Below the pieces are notes generated by a model. The model was given only the letters and a program-made list of their open reading frames with translations. It was not told the DNA's origin and did not search any database. The position numbers and the translations under genes are program-made. Positions 12,240 to 24,429 of a stretch of 64,000 nt of DNA are shown here, piece by piece. The DNA comes from Blastomyces gilchristii SLH14081 (Eukaryota; Ascomycota; Eurotiomycetes; Onygenales; Ajellomycetaceae), in assembly GCF_000003855.2 (NCBI RefSeq), contig NW_003101630.1:6252-70251 (forward strand), in the 5' to 3' direction. Position 1 is the stretch's first letter; every line of letters begins with the position of its first letter.

Positions 12240-14200
12240 TTCTCATGACTTTTCATGTATTATTTCTTTAGCATATTATCTTCTGATCAGATATGTAGCT
12301 GATATAACTTCTGCAATTACTTTAATTTTTCTCAATCATGACAGACACACTGTCAGATAAGTATATAGAAAAACAACTTAAGATTATACTGATAGATATA
12401 ATTGATATTAAGCAGTATCTCAATTATTATGAACTTCATCATATCAGTCTGATACTGTGCACTACTTCACTCACTTTCAACTTCTTTGACAAGATTTAAA
12501 TTTATTAGTATATCTGAGTGATCATCTGTCTTATCTGTATTGATTATTATTATATTATTATCTGAAATATTCTGATGAAGAATGTTCTCATTCAGATAAA
12601 GAGATCAGTGTGCTTTGATAGTATTACAAAGTATTATAAGCAGCTTCAAGAGTGATTTGTAGTCATAGATTAGTCAGTCAGCAGATGATATTATAAGATA
12701 GCAGAGAACACAGTTATTATAGAGTTTCTTATCATTTCTTTTGAAGAGACTTGACTTATGCACTGACTGAATGAAGAAAGCTAGTTCATTCTTCTACTGA
12801 GTGTCTCTTAACAGTTGATTGATGAAGTGTGATTGTTTGAATATCTGTATTTCTTTATCTGAAGATCTGCATTTTCTGAAAGATGACTTTTAATCTAAGC
12901 TACAAAGCTCAGTGAGCAGCTGAGATTGATGAAATGAGAAGGCTGCACTGAGAGATATGCTTTTAAAGTTATATTACTTATTGTTAAAGATCAGGCTGCA
13001 GTACATGTCAGTAATATAAGTGATGATACTATAACTGATAATTCTTGTAACTTCTTGAACATTTTTTTGACCTGCTAGCTCAAGAAGTTTCATCTTCAGC
13101 TGCTACTTATTTGACATTCACAAGAATTTGACTACACTCTTCACTTGTTCATTATTTGCAAGAAAACATGTTATTCTGTGATACATAATAACATGCTGAA
13201 AGAAAAGTATTTTATCTAGCTACAGTATCTTTTTATCTGAGTTCTCAGACTCTTTGAGAGTTATTGATTTGCTGCTGCCTTCATCTCTAGTAATAAATAT
13301 ATCTAGTTCTAGCTTCTTATCACTTATTATGATGTAGCTTACAAGCATCTGAAAGAATTATCTGAACTCTGTGTAAATGTTAATAATGTCTGAGCTGTAG
13401 AGATCTGAGTGATTAAATACTCACATCTTCAACTTAGTTCTGCAGACAGTGAATATATAAATGAAATACTAGATAAGCTATGTAGTAAAGATCTTATACA
13501 TACAGTAACTTATCTACAGCAGTGTGACTTTGATTCTGATTTCTTTCTTAGATTTTTTAAGCTCATCAATTATCAGAATGTCTCTTCAGTCATGTTTATT
13601 TCATAAGAGTCTTTAATCTCTAGCTCTTAAAAGAAGGTCAACTTGTCATTTTATCTTTAAATTGATAAGATCTGCTTTGCTCACTGTGATATAGTAAATA
13701 CTGTATGATTGTGAGAGAAGATCTGCTTGAAGATGAAATTATCAGATAAGAACAGTATTCTGTATAGAAGAATTGAAAAACTGAGCTTAATTATTATTAC
13801 TGTCTGAGTTCAGTATATATTGATAAATGATATCTACTTTGTTACTTCAATCTTTCTTCTCAAAGTATTTATTAAAGAAGCTCTTAACATCTTAAAATAT
13901 ACAGTTATATATCTTCTCAAAGATTCTTAGATTTATTAACTTATATATCTGCTCAGAATCTTTCTGTGATGATAAGATAAATTTAATCAGTGTGTTATCA
14001 AAGAAGAAGAGAACACTTATTAAAGAGATCACTTATAAAATGATAGTGATGAGATTGAAAACAGTCTTTCAGATATTGATATTCAGATCTTTTTAAATGA
14101 TAAGTCATATTAACACTCAGTAGTAATTATAGATAAGATAATCTTGTTAAAGACATCTGAATAAACTGACAAGATCAGAAGCAAGGTTTTCATTACTGAT
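12240..14200 (-). pseudogene. FunK1-type fungal protein kinase, decayed
   Basis: FunK1 kinases are a fungal-specific family of serine/threonine-like kinases, often found as expanded families in mushrooms and some ascomycetes. On the minus strand the characteristic order of motifs is seen. VFNHSDLYSS (about 13395-13425) stands where the family has a WxFDRSGxYSS signature. LDIFITRDEG and SITLKE follow, then a TCFLANN / VVKF segment, then LLELAGQKNVQEVTRI. The catalytic-loop equivalent HQNISDNN (12554-12577) stands where HRDISxNN is expected. LINLNLV (about 12488-12510) stands where the metal-binding loop LIDLDLA is expected. The Arg-to-Gln and Asp-to-Asn changes and several TGA/TAA stops are all explained by G-to-A transitions, so the enzyme is dead. 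Its ends are uncertain. Confidence 0.72.
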
Positions 14201-14489
14201 TTATAAGCCAAGTTTGAACACAGCTCTCTTTCTTATCAAGATAGTAAGAAGTTTTAATATTAGCTGTTGATAAATTTCATTCTGAGAGTCAGTGATGTCA
14301 TTATATTTTTATTCTGCTTCTTGAAGTAGATCTTGTAATCAGTATAGTGAGTTGCTTAGAGAAAGATTTGTGATGATATCACAATTATAGTCTGAAAGCT
14401 CAGCCATATATGATGAATGAGAAGCAAACATGAGAATAAAATGCAGAATTGTTAGTAAGTTATGATGTATGATATCTGTGAAAGAAGAT

Positions 14490-14880
14490 AGTACGCTGGG
14501 ACCGGCTTGATTTTGATGCAGTATGTGAATGAGAGAACAGATAAAGCCACTGAGCATTGAACTGAGTGAAGATTGGTCCTGTTCGGTCGCGGCGGAATGG
14601 TAATAAGCGCGATCAAAATAAGGGATTGAAATCGTATTTTGAGAACATCGGCTATTCCCATTTAGAATTAATGAAGGCCAACCTTGAAAACCAACCCGTG
14701 TTGTTGCAGATGCGGTAAGAGTCACGGTCTCACATGAGCCAATGATAAAGCCCGCAAATCACCTCTCGACAACAGTAGGTCAAACCAGCTGTTCGAAGGC
14801 GAGAATCATGATTGGAAGATCTTCATCACTCTCTACTACCTCTTCTCTCTGTCCTCTCTTCTTCTATAAAAAACGATTCT
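14490..14880. other. Spared, GC-normal segment
   Basis: Roughly 390 bases retain CG and GG/CC dinucleotides between two mutated regions. A 128-codon open frame runs on the minus strand across its left edge (14339-14725), but most of it lies in low-complexity or mutated sequence and it shows no recognisable domain. A TATAAAAAA-like stretch is at about 14866. It could be a solo LTR or host flanking DNA. No duplication or second copy was found. Confidence 0.35.
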
Positions 14881-15285
14881 ATAGTCTAAGGAGATTTGGT
14901 CAAAATTTTGATTAATTAACAAATGTTATACACTGCCTGAGAAAATAGTTATAATTGTCAGGTTGTTTCTGATCAATCTCATCTTACATACATACAGAAT
15001 TTATATCACTAATGCTAATTCTAAATAGAAATGAAGCAGTGATGAAAAAGTACGCTTCTCATATTACCTGTTACCATATAAAATATCTTAATGCACATGA
15101 GTCTCTGTGTGCAAAGATGTTGCAGAGCTAAGCTCAAAACAGAAGACCTCACAAGATTGATTTTACAGCTTATTATTAATAATAATAGAAGGAATAGAAC
15201 TGTAAAAACATATAGAGATTCATTTTTCAGTGCAAAAGCATCAGCTAACTAAGTAAGAAAAAAAATAAAAAACACTCTGCTCTGT
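14881..15285. other. Mutated AT-rich DNA, nothing recognised
   Basis: There is no protein-like frame, repeat or terminus here. If the Helitron 3' end lies in this direction, its hairpin and CTRR terminus could be near, but none was recognised. Confidence 0.3.
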
Positions 15286-15289
15286 CTCA

Positions 15290-16112
15290 CTGACTTATAT
15301 ATTATTCTTAAGAACAGTTTAAGTGATCTGAAGAAGGCTTATAATAGTTCTGAATTTGATCTTCAGAGCTGTATTCTTCTTGTACAGAGTCTCATTTTCA
15401 ATATAAAGAGTTAAAATCTTAATATCACAATCATCAACTGACTTAACACTTACTGTCTTTTTTTTCAAGACTTTAGTCTCTGTATTCTCAGCTACAGAGT
15501 ACTTCTTGAATGAATTCTTCTTCTTTACTTTCTTTCTCTTTTCATTCTTCTACTTCTTTTCTTTCACTTTATCATTCTTCTTACTGATATTGACTATGTA
15601 TAACTATTAGTTAATTGTATTAAAATTGATATATTTCATATTAAAAAGTGACTCACTTCTATAATAAGAGCAGTGACTTTCAGTGTTATTATAATAATAA
15701 CTGATACAAGCTTTATAACACTGATTCAGAGTGCTGATACAGATAATAAAAGAGTCTTCTTTTCTAATACAGTGACTGCAGAGAACTGTAAAAACAGCAT
15801 CACAGAATTATAGAAGAAGAGCTTTATAATTTGTATTAATTTTTATATTAATCTAATGACTCTTCTGTAAGACTGACTTATAAGTACAGAGTAATTTAAT
15901 GAGAGTCTGTAGCTTTTTTAACAGCTTCTCAAACATTCTTTCAGTTAAATAAGTCAACAGTTGACTTAATAGTCTAAAACTGACAGACATAGCAGAGACA
16001 GACATAGATATTGATACAGAACTGAGAATAAGATTAATAGCTGATAACTCAGCAGACTGAATAAGATTATTGAGAACTGTACTAACTGTTAGAATTGTAA
16101 TTTTTATCATTT
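15290..16112 (-). pseudogene. Cys-motif / coiled-coil accessory ORF, decayed
   Basis: In minus-strand order the region holds an N-terminal Ser/Leu-rich part (open 85 codons, 15853-16110). Next comes a Cys-rich stretch at about 15640-15800 with CSHC, then C, then CYKAC, then HCSY. It ends in a very Lys-rich helical C-terminal part with KKEKRKKVKKK (about 15545-15580) and IENETLYKKNTALK. The order Cys-finger then coiled coil resembles gag-like or DNA-binding accessory proteins of fungal repeats. A similar arrangement occurs on the antisense strand of gypsy element G1 (37870-39345). It lies directly downstream of the Helitron helicase gene on the same strand, so it may be a second Helitron ORF. 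Confidence 0.4.
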
Positions 16113-16759
16113 TAAGAATCTTACTTACAATGAATGTATTTCAAGATATTGTTTTCAGTTATAATAACAGTATTGATGATTTTTTGAACTTCTAATAAAT
16201 TAATAGAGATAAATAACATAATTTCTGAAAAAAAAAAAAACAGCTGATAGAGATGAAAGATGAGAGATAAGATAAATTCTTCAAAGAGAAAGAGAATACT
16301 CTGAGATTTATTCACTTTCTCTCATATATATGTTAATAACTGTAAGAATTTAATATCTCTTATCATATAATACAACACAGATCTTAATAACACAGATCTC
16401 AGAAGATTCTTAATCTCTCAGATTAAAGATATTATTATATTAAATCTGATCTGTATAAATTAATATCTGAATTATTTTAATATCTTCTATAGACTACTAA
16501 CTGCTTATTCTCAGATTCAGTGATTATAATAGAATCAGCTGTAATAGATTTATCAAGTTCAATGATTGAATTCAGTGAATCTGTAAGCAGAATAGATAGA
16601 GAGAATAATAGAACAGAGAATGAAAAACTTACAGTAATAAAGAATAAGTAAATAAACAGATTAAATATAAATTATAAAAAAGATAAAATAAAGAGTGAAT
16701 GAAGCTATATAGAATATAGATTAGCAGAGATCTATAAAAAGAAAAGAGATATAACTTAG

Positions 16760-19700
16760 TTATCTATTAACTTTGATATCTTATATAATCAATCTTATAT
16801 ATCTGCATGCTTCTGCTCACTTTATCATCAGACTGATGAAATCTAAAATAATTAAAGAATTGTTTAAACAGAAGATCTTGATATATTTTAATCTGTGAAA
16901 TTATAACATATGTAAGATTAGTCTGAAATTCAGTCTTGAAAATATCAAGAACAGTCTGATCAAGTGATAATTCTTGAGATTTATAAACAGTAATAGTATA
17001 TGCAACTGTAATAGAGAACTGCATGTAGCTGCAGACTTAATTAACATGAGAAAAGTCATAACAGCTGTGAAAGATAGATATAAGTTTAAGATTCTCTCAT
17101 TTTAAATAAGCAGAGCTGTTATATTTATTAAAATTAATTAGCAGTGTAAATGAAGAATCTTGATGAGAATTCTTTATATCTGAACTTCATATAATATTAT
17201 GAAGAGTTTCAAGAGCACTGTTAATAAGACTGCAGTCTATTCAAATATTTTATAGAAGTATAATTCAGCAGCTGATAAAGAGAGAAAGATTCTGATAAAG
17301 ATTATCAGTCTTATCAGAATCTAACTAAAAAGTATCTATATTAATATTTATAATCTGAATATTAATAACAGATTGTTTACAGCTTTGAATAGTATTATTA
17401 TTATAGATATAAATATGATACTTCTTTATATAAATGTGAATTGTATTCTCAAAGATCAGAGCTTCATGAGAAATAAGAGTCTATACATACTTTGAAAGAA
17501 ACTCTTAATTATTCAGAGTTAACTGATCAAGATGAAGATTTTTCAAGATCTTACAGAACTGACAGTTAATGATATCTTCATTCACTTATTATTAAATCAC
17601 AGTAAGTTGAATAATTTTACTAAAAGTTAAGTAGATTTGATGACTCTGAATGTCTTCTTTATAATCAATATATCTATTATGATAGAGTGAAGTTTGAAAA
17701 ATAGATAAGAGCTGATAGAAATCTTCACTGAGAATAATACTGAGATCATTAAAATAAGTATTCTTATGAGAGAATATATAATAACAGATCTGATCAATTC
17801 ATGAAAGTTACTGTAAATCAATCATTGACTTTTTATCAATTAATAGATAGTGAACATTCTTAAAAAGAGTCTGTAAAGATTGAAGATTTTGAGAATTAAG
17901 CAGTTCATATAATATATTCTTGTGTATAAGAAGCTGAAATAATGCATACAAGGTTTAAGTGTTAATGAAGTAAGCAGCTACACCAGTTAACATAGCTTAA
18001 ATAATTAAGATTGAGAGATCTTAAGTCTCTGCAAGATTTTGAAGAGTTGTAGATAAAATTATAATTAGATAAGTTTTATCAGTGTTATCTTCATTATCTA
18101 GATTAATTAGTAAAGAATTTAAAGACTCATTATTAAGAATCTCAGTATAATAATAAAGAATAGTATTATAAAGAAGATATTAATCAGAATCTAGAGTCTT
18201 AAGTAAGTTATATTTATAAAGAGTAGTATCTGCAGAAAAGTTGATCTTTATATTATTTTAAAATTCTGTGTTAAGATTAATATAAGTGTTAATATAAGAG
18301 CTTCAATTATAGTTGAAATCTAAGAACTGATGATCAAGCTATTCACAGTTTCAGATATCAATGAGATTATTATTATTACACTGTGAGTTTTGATAGATAA
18401 GTAATACTTAAGAGAGATTAAGCTTCTCTTCACTATTCTGATTATCTTTAAACTCAGATTCTGATTCTGATATGTCTTCATCATAGACATCAACTGAGTG
18501 ATTATAAGAAAGATAATAATAATTAAAGATCTCTGTAAAAGAGAGCTAAGAGATGAAAAGATTAATAATTTTAAAATCTTCAATTTGATAAAAAGAGTGA
18601 TGAAGAAGAAGTTTAATATAAGTATAGTTCTCTGAATCAGTTTTGAACTGATAAACAGAAAAGTAGATTAATACTCAGAATTTTATATAAGAATATCTCT
18701 TAATTTAATAACTGTGAGAAAAGATTCAAAGAAATTCAAGAAATGAAAGATCTTCAAATTCAGTTAATTACTGCTTATATTTTTTCAAAAAGAATGAATC
18801 ATATTGTAATTCATCAGATTCAAGAATATAGCTATAACAATGTTGAGATTCAGACTGATAATCAACTGCAATTGACTCATAAGAACTCATTTATAAAGAA
18901 AGATTTAAAAGAAGATAATAAATCTTCTGAGCAGATCAATCACACTTGTCAATGAGCTGATTCATAAGTTTAACAACTGTAGAGAGTAGTGAGTGACTTG
19001 AACTGACTCTTGAAATCACTTATTGAATAATCTGATGATAGAATTCTGTGTCTGTTTCAGCCTTGATAATGTACTTAGACAGATAATCAAGAACAGCACA
19101 GCTGTTAGTACAGAGAACAATATCAGTATTTACTAGTCAGCTAACTATAATCAATCTGTTATAGTTATTAAGAATTGAGTCATTACAATGAGAATGCAGC
19201 TGATAATATTTACTACTCAAAGATTTAAGAATAGCATAGTCAGTTCAGTATTCATACAGAAAGTGAAATTAGTAATATAGATTATCAGTGATCTGATGTT
19301 TATAAATGCAGTACTTTTCACTACAGTGATAACATTAAACACAGTTAAGAACTGTAGATAAATATTCAATAATATTTATCTGATTAGAATGACTGAGAAA
19401 AAGAGATAATTATACATCTTCAGACTGAGTGTAATTAGGCTCAGAATTCTCAGCTGTAATAATGAGATCTTAGTAGTCAGTAAAGGCTTGATAAAAGTCT
19501 TTATTCATATCAAGTTCAGAATTCAGTGCATTCTTACATTAAAATACATTATATGAGTGCACTGATTCACAGTCTTATCACTTATAACAAGTTCAGTGAT
19601 CTAGAATTTTGAATTTCAGATCTGGAATCTTTTTCTTAAAGATTATAAGTCATAGATAAAAGTAATATGTAACTATAGTAGAATAGTTATAAATACTATC

Positions 19701-21647
19701 TCTTACAAGCTTTAATCTCTTAAGATCAGTGTTATACTTTCAAATAATATAGTCAGAGAAGTAATGCATCAGATTATCTCAGTAATAATCTGTGATTAAG
19801 AGAGTAAGAAATAGATGTGAAGATCTGATATTTCAAATATAGACTTATAGCTGACAACATTTTATACTTTAAAAAGAACAGATTTCATGAAGACTCTCTG
19901 CAAATCATGTAAGTGAATTCAAAATTGTGATAGATTATAAAGTATCAGTAGTAAAAGCAGTCTGCAGCTTCTTTAAAGTGAGATTCTTAATAAGAGAATC
20001 AGTTTAATTGTAGAAAAAGCAGTCTCAATTATTAATCTATCTATGAAATAGAGAATTGAAAAGAATATATCAAAAACAGCTATAATAGATAAAACAGTTA
20101 TTATAATATTTAAAAAGAAACTGTGTATAATCTACAAGACTAATTATTCTTTATCTAGAGAGAATAAATTCAGCTTCATCTTATGAGAAAAGTGTTGAAA
20201 AGGCTTAAGAAAAGAGTGAATAAGTGTTATTAAACTCACTAAATAATGTATTACAGACTGAAGACAGAGTGAGATAATCAATCTATTCTCACTGTAGTAT
20301 TTTAAGTTTATAATAAAGTTACTTAACTTCAGACTGTGAGATTAAAAGATCTGAAATATCAGAGTATTCAGATGAGATATTCAAGTTATCAAGATTTAAA
20401 TAATTCTCATTCTCAATAACTGTTAATTCTTACTTATCAAGCTTATGAAAAGAAATCTGATCAGAGATATTTTTATTTTCAGATAATTAATTTCAAGTCT
20501 CTTCATTAATCACAATATTCTGATAATCAGAATAATTTTTATAGAGATAGATTAATCATTGAGTAACAGCTTCTTTGTAAATTATGAAATCTTGATAAAA
20601 CTGATATTATAAGCAGAGATCTGTATTTGAATTTGAAGACTTTAATATAATAATATCAAGATTCTTAGAAAGAAGTAAGAGAGTGTTATAAATATAGTCA
20701 GTATCTCTAAGAAAGTTAATAATATAGTCTTTATACTTATACTGATGTTCTCTGACTTAGACTGACTGTGTGACCGTGTCTGAGACCAGGATCAGATTTT
20801 TTGATAGTCTTATTACCAATTCAACTGATTTCATTACACAGTTTTAACATTAGATAGTAGTTTCATACTGTCTCAGTGAGACTTACTGTCTACTCTTATC
20901 ACATTTTTTAAATGAGATCATGATTTTCACTTCTCAATTTAAACTATTTTTATTGCTTTAAATGACTTTAAATCTCATTTGAGTATTATCAAAAAGTGTT
21001 ACTTTTTAAAAAATTAAAAATAGTCTAAAAAAACCATAAAATGTCTAAAAATAGTAACTTTATACTAAGAATGAGACTAAATGAGATTAAATGAGATCAC
21101 TTTCTCATTTTTTTCAAGTCATGATTTCATTTTAAAATCTGATATATAGTCACTTTGCATGTTTTTTGATAGCCAGTCTCAGCAGAATTCACGCCAAGAA
21201 ATGTATGAGATCAGATCAAATAGAATCAAATGTGAAATTCATAATCTCAGCGGCCAGTCTACTCTGACTTGATAAACCTTAATGAAGATATATATATATA
21301 AAATTAAAATCTCTTTAATCTGACTGAGAATAGAAAGATCTGAATCAAGATTACTGAGATCAAGATTATTCTCTTAAGAGAATAAAAACAGCTTATTAGA
21401 CAGCTGTCTCAAATCAACAGTATAATAATAAGTATAAATATTATCTTAAAGATTCATTCTGAATCAGTGAATTTAATAATAATTACAGATCTTTATCTAT
21501 AAATCTTCAAGTGTATAATGAAATTTCTACATATACTATTAATTATCAGAATTAACAGCTGAATCTGTAAGATAAGTAGAACTCTGAGAATTTATCAGAG
21601 AGTCTGAGACAATTGCAGTCTATAACTAATTATATTTCTGAAGAATT
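16760..21647 (-). pseudogene. Helitron Rep/Pif1 helicase, decayed and interrupted
   Basis: Helitrons move by rolling circle using one protein with a HUH nuclease (Rep) and a Pif1-like helicase. In minus-strand order one sees a DUF6570-like segment (about 20470-20750 and on to about 21300 beyond the inserted MITE, with YIINFLRDTDYIYNTLLLLS). The HUH site reads VHSYN near 19560, so the second His is changed to Tyr. The downstream Rep segment has SKYIIKAE (about 19090) and CDWSAQKIYYLLL (about 18900-18935). The helicase has a Walker A remnant NEDNTDKTY (about 18078-18110), TGVAAYFINT (about 17960), LLIDKKSMID, LSIILSEDFYQL (about 17710) and the C-terminal LTYVIISQIKIYQDLLF (about 16870-16925). 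Gly-to-Asp/Asn and Glu-to-Lys changes plus many stops show inactivation. Confidence 0.85.
20758..21261 (-). mobile_element. MITE derived from the hAT family, 504 bp, inside the Helitron gene
   Basis: This is the same element as at 8987-9492 in reverse orientation, starting TAGACTGACT and ending GCGGCCAGTCTA. It is flanked by a perfect 8-bp duplication CTCTGACT (20750-20757 and 21262-21269). Removing it and one duplication joins the DUF6570-like frame of the Helitron protein across the site, so it landed inside that gene. The internal sequence pairs position by position with the other copy, differing by transitions. Confidence 0.93.
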
Positions 21648-21662
21648 ATAAAAGCTTCTATA

Positions 21663-22041
21663 TTATTATTATTATTATTATTATTATTCTTTCATTATAC
21701 TTATATGCAAGCGGAGCTAATGATGAGTCCTTGCGTGATGTTAAATACAGGTCAAGTGTTGATTATACAGGAGGAAATACAGGTGTTGAGACCACACCAA
21801 GATAATAAGAACATAGGAAAATACAAAGAAGTGACAATTAGATACATGCGATAATAACTTCCCAGCCCAGGAACATAGAGCGATTCATTGGAGCGATTTG
21901 TACACCTCTGTATTTATTAGAAACCTGAGGTGCTTGAGTTCCAGATTTAATGTATTCCCTGCCGGTTTCAAACCCACGCGCCTTGGTTTCCCACGCCAAG
22001 GTGCTACCAGGTGGCCGCATTAATCATTCGGCCACCAGGGC
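21663..22041 (-). mobile_element. tRNA-derived SINE, copy 1
   Basis: On the minus strand the element begins with a tRNA-like head at about 21970-22041. It has an A-box-like GGTGGCCGAATGATT, a long variable-arm-like hairpin (GCCTTGGCGTGGGAAACCAA region), and a B-box-like GTTTGAAACC. A unique body follows, then an ATT/AAT-repeat tail at 21663-21690. It is flanked by a 15-bp duplication with two transition differences (ATAAAAGCTTCTATA at 21648-21662, ATAAGAGCTTTTATA at 22042-22056). It is about 90% identical by eye to the copy at 28805-29178. Short ORFs over it are not real genes. Confidence 0.92.
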
Positions 22042-22056
22042 ATAAGAGCTTTTATA

Positions 22057-23110
22057 TTTAATATATTAATTAAGCTTTCAGATTATATAGAGTGCTGAGA
22101 TATCAAGAGACTACTAACTCTTTTATTGAATTAATTAATGAACAGATCTGCAGAGCTCTGAGAAACAGAGCTTTAAGAAGTTAAGAGTAAGAAAAACAAT
22201 ATAAAAGATATCTGCAGCAGAAGCATATCTGTAAAAGTGAAATAAAGTTAACTTAAGAATGAGTTAAATAATAATATAGATAATTAATGAAAGACTGAAG
22301 AGAGATCTGTAGAATCAGAAGATAAATTAATTATTAAAGATAGCAGTGACAGCTATTTTCTCAATTAAGTTAAGAATAAAGTTAATAAGAAATGTTCTCT
22401 ATAATATCTAATAATATAGTAAGCTCTTTAAATGATAGTTTTCTTTTTACAGACTGCTGTTAATAAAGATATATCAGAACTATAAATCTCACAGTGATAA
22501 AACTTAATCTTAAATAATATATCTATTTCAATAGACTCTTTACAGGCTCAAGAGACTGCTGTTAATTATATAAAGTATTAATATATCTAAGATAATAAGA
22601 GAAGTTCAGGCTTATTTATTATAGAATCTGTAACTGTAGAAGAATCTGATTTCACTGTATATATTTATTTACAGTTCTATACAGTGTAAAGAGATAATCA
22701 GTGATAGAAAAGATATAATAAGAGAAGATTATAATATCTGAGTTCTCTGAGTGCAGTATTAAAGATAGATAGCTATAGAAGTAGTAAAACACTGTAAAGA
22801 AATAAATTAATTAAGAGACTGATTTCATAAGCAGTGAATACAGACTTTTAATATATTATTCATTCTTGAGAATCTATAAGAGATAATTGATTAGATATAT
22901 TATCTATTCAAGAATCTGTACAGAGTAGATAGTTAATAAGATGTATGATCTATTATTCAAGAATCTGTACAGAGTAGATGATATAATTAATAAGATAAAA
23001 GATGAATGTGTTATAAGTGTGTAGAAGTCATAGTACAATATTACAGAATTATACTTCACTTAATTCTATATTAATCAGTGAGCTGTATTCATACTAAGAA
23101 TCTTAAAAAG
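22057..23110 (-). other. Mutated DNA upstream of the Helitron gene, unassigned
   Basis: The minus strand shows a protein-like but unrecognised frame around 22100-22560, rich in Ser/Leu with TGA at probable Trp positions. It could be the 5' part of the Helitron or an older element. A direct repeat of CAAGAATCTGTACAGAGTAG occurs at about 22909 and 22962. Confidence 0.3.
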
Positions 23111-23124
23111 GAAATTCTCCACTT

Positions 23125-23403
23125 TTAATAACCAGGGTTTTCATTATATATTTGCTTCGCTTCGCTCCGCAAATTATTCAACTGAAAACTGTATGCGTTT
23201 CCTGCATCTGCGACCAGGCTACCAGTGGTTGGTTCATCTTTGCATGTGGTGTAAAGAAAGTTGAGTGGTGCTAGCTCGGGCCGGAAAAACAGCTCCGCGT
23301 GGTTCCAACCACACTTCAGTTTTGATCCATGGCAGTACCTCATTAAAACTACATACACATCATCTCTACACCTCTCATAATATTGATTTTTCATATTTTT
23401 CAA
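23125..23403 (-). CDS. Hypothetical 92-codon ORF in a spared segment
   Basis: The frame is open from ATG to stop, lies entirely in GC-normal DNA and uses a normal mix of codons including CG-containing ones, unlike other open frames here. The predicted product has four Cys (RYCHGSKLKCGW and TTCK among them), is mildly basic at its N-terminus and shows no signal peptide or membrane segment. It matches no family I recognise. It may be a small gene, one exon of a split gene, or a fragment captured between repeats. A stretch with repeated CTAATTCTAATACTAATT lies just upstream (about 23430-23455). Confidence 0.28.
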   Translation of the reverse strand: MKNMKNQYYERCRDDVYVVLMRYCHGSKLKCGWNHAELFFRPELAPLNFLYTTCKDEPTTGSLVADAGNAYSFQLNNLRSEAKQIYNENPGY

Positions 23404-24428
23404 AGGTTTTAGCTCATTCTAGCTCATTATAATACTAATTCTAATACTAATTCTAATTTTCAACTCTCTATTCTATCTCTACACTAAGAAACTGGGTGTT
23501 GGGGGTGGTCGGACTGTATTAGTAATATGTGTGTAGTGGATGTATATTTTAGAGGGAGCACTAAAGTTGAACGTGTGTCCAGAAAAGTGGGTCAAAAGTT
23601 GGCACCACGTTCAACTGTAACCCTCATGCTAGGTGCCGTTTAGGTTATCAAACATCACGAACTACTCCCTTGTGGTGCTCATTGGATATATGGTTACTGA
23701 TTGACATGATTTCCAGTTGGAAACGATACCGGCGAATGAGACTTTTTTGTAATTAGTGGCTATGTAGATTGGAATCGGCGATATCGTCAATCCGATAATT
23801 ATCTCTTTCTGCCCATTCAAACAAAGCTCTATCAATTACACCATATCATTTTTAAGGCGATAATCCTTGGAGTGGTGAATAATTCCAACCTTGCCCAAAA
23901 AAACACGGATCAACGTTTGTCCGCGGTATACATCACAAGACGCAGCCAAGACAACCGGTTATTTACGTGAATGTTAATACTTGCATTCTGCCCACCCAAG
24001 TGCAATGCCCCTCCAAAAATGATTTCTTTTTTCTCTCTGAGCCGAATGAGCCCCTCATCTCGAATTTGACACTGTAAATAATCACCGTAGAAATGGACGC
24101 TATGAGATGTGAATTAATGCTTTTCATAGTTAACCTCACCGCTAATATTTGACGCTCCATACACAAAGAAATCCTGTAAATTTGCGAACGGCACGGAAGA
24201 GCCAACGTGTTGCAAGAACAAGGTTGCTGTGTATCAAAGCTGAGAGTGCCAATTCAAGCAGTAAAAGGGTTAAAGTGACTGAAATGACGGAAAGGATTGA
24301 AAGGTGTGAAGAAGGTGCGGTGGATTCGAGAGATCAGCTCGGGGTTATAACCAAGACAAACACATACCTCTTCCATTCTGACTATTTTAGGTATTTAGAG
24401 TATTAGGAAAATGTTCAGGAAAACACGC
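23404..24428. other. Spared, GC-normal host-like segment
   Basis: About 1 kb has ordinary composition and many CG dinucleotides. Open frames of 80-85 codons occur on both strands (23963-24205 minus, 24149-24406 plus) but they overlap one another and show no recognisable domain. The segment ends where a reverse LTR begins. It is the largest unmutated stretch of the window and is probably single-copy DNA that the mutation system did not recognise. Confidence 0.45.
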
Positions 24429-24429
24429 T

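Noticed and set aside
14339..14725. 128-codon minus-strand open frame
   Set aside because: It covers part of a spared segment and part of mutated DNA, has no recognisable domain and overlaps another open frame (14452-14661).
21838..22020. 60-codon open frame and its longer partner at 28974-29171
   Set aside because: Both are translations of the SINE body and tRNA-like head.
22900..22990. CRISPR-like direct repeat
   Set aside because: Only two copies of a ~20-bp sequence in a fungal-type repeat block; no array or spacers.
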